A stretch of DNA of 64,000 nucleotides. It comes from Voacanga thouarsii (taxonomy: Eukaryota; Streptophyta; Magnoliopsida; Gentianales; Apocynaceae). The notes under the pieces were generated by a model. The model was not told the origin of the DNA. It did no database searches and was given only the letters and a program-made list of their open reading frames with translations. The stretch is from contig JANUWF010002432.1 in the NCBI GenBank assembly GCA_026120185.1, forward strand, positions 779,501 through 843,500. The letters are read 5' to 3'. Of the stretch, positions 63,781-64,000 are shown piece after piece. Position 1 is the first letter of the stretch, and every line of letters begins with the position of its first letter. Both the position numbers and the translations under genes were made by a program.

Positions 63781-64000
63781 AAATACCACTTTTTTTGTAT
63801 AATAAAAACACTACTGCGAATACAAAAGGATAAATTAATTTGAAAAATAAACACAACAGGAATATTGTCCATCATACGTAGGTTTCTAACGGTAAACCAT
63901 CGTCGCAAAGCACCGAAAGGTTCCCCAATCTTGCTTATGTTGACGCCCCATACACTTGGAACATATACTCACACTAACAACATTGTTTTGCAACTGCATC

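Larger units (their letters stand above)
38671..64000 (+). repeat. 271-bp satellite array (about 93 monomers, open at right edge)
   Basis: Monomers of about 271 bp follow one another head to tail. Landmarks in order: TACGTGGGCTTCTGATGG, AACCATC, CGCAAAGCACC, AAGGTTCCCCAATCATGC, GTTGACGCCCCATA, ACTTGGCACATATACTCA, ACATTCTTTTGCAACTGC, ACTAAAATTACCGCG, TTTGTTTAAAAAAATC, a T7 tract, and ATTATAAAAGGACAGAC. Spacings measured at the GCAAAGCAC landmark are about 262-272 bp at the left end. Some monomers carry a 7-bp duplication in the ACTTGG region (GGCAGTTGGC). Monomer variants are arranged in higher-order repeats. The array runs past the end of the window. Confidence 0.97.

Noticed and set aside
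38671..64000. Many recurring 60-95 residue open frames on both strands of the satellite, such as plus-strand frames with F-P-N-H-A-Y-V-D and minus-strand frames with G-A-L-R-R-W-F-T-I
   Set aside because: They recur because monomers recur. 271 is not a multiple of three, so they do not join across monomers. Both strands are open, indels shift frames freely and no homology is recognised.

Overview
The window is nuclear DNA of a flowering plant, almost certainly heterochromatic and repeat-rich. The evidence is a FAR1-related (FRS) gene fragment, a plant-type Ulp1/C48 gene with GT-AG introns, a Ty1/copia element with an initiator-Met tRNA primer site, a hAT-type element, and a long satellite array. 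The species cannot be named from sequence alone. I see no intact, convincingly functional conserved gene.

Layout. 1-1111: 3' end of a giant LTR-like element, which lies against an FRS SWIM-domain fragment (1112-1790). 3984-5718: two divergent, unrecognised, short-motif-sharing ORFs. 6674-11123, 11959-16253 and 17305-21694: three complete copies of the same ~4.4-kb element. Each has TG...CA ends and a perfect 5-bp target duplication (TCTTG, ATAAG, AAAAA). None has a reverse transcriptase, and each carries a tRNA-like Pol III promoter box pair near its 5' end. Between and around them lies a degenerate ~21-bp minisatellite with an ACATGAACA core, into which two of these copies and the copia element inserted. 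22.2-27.2 kb: a decayed multi-exon Ulp1-like gene on the minus strand, with TAG/TAA stops, lost catalytic residues and a 1,222-bp hAT-type element in a conserved exon. 29096-37494: a complete but frameshifted Ty1/copia element (Angela-like, minus strand, TSD TATAC).

38.67-64.0 kb: a tandem satellite of ~271-bp monomers (about 93 copies) running off the right edge. It has a degenerate left border and two kinds of higher-order repeat: a ~4,083-bp (about 15-mer) block present twice almost identically plus a deleted third copy, and a ~3,760-bp (about 14-mer) block present twice plus a third copy lacking about two monomers. Every monomer carries a perfect short dyad (TGATGGT-AA-ACCATCA in the common form), a second A/T dyad and a TATAAAAGGA motif. 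Many differences between otherwise identical monomers sit exactly at CAG/CTG triplets (CAG to CGA, CTG to TCG or CTCG). This looks more like a base-calling effect at CHG-methylated cytosines than ordinary mutation.

No set of genes here forms an evident pathway. The picture is nested invasion of a minisatellite-rich, gene-poor region next to an evolving satellite array.
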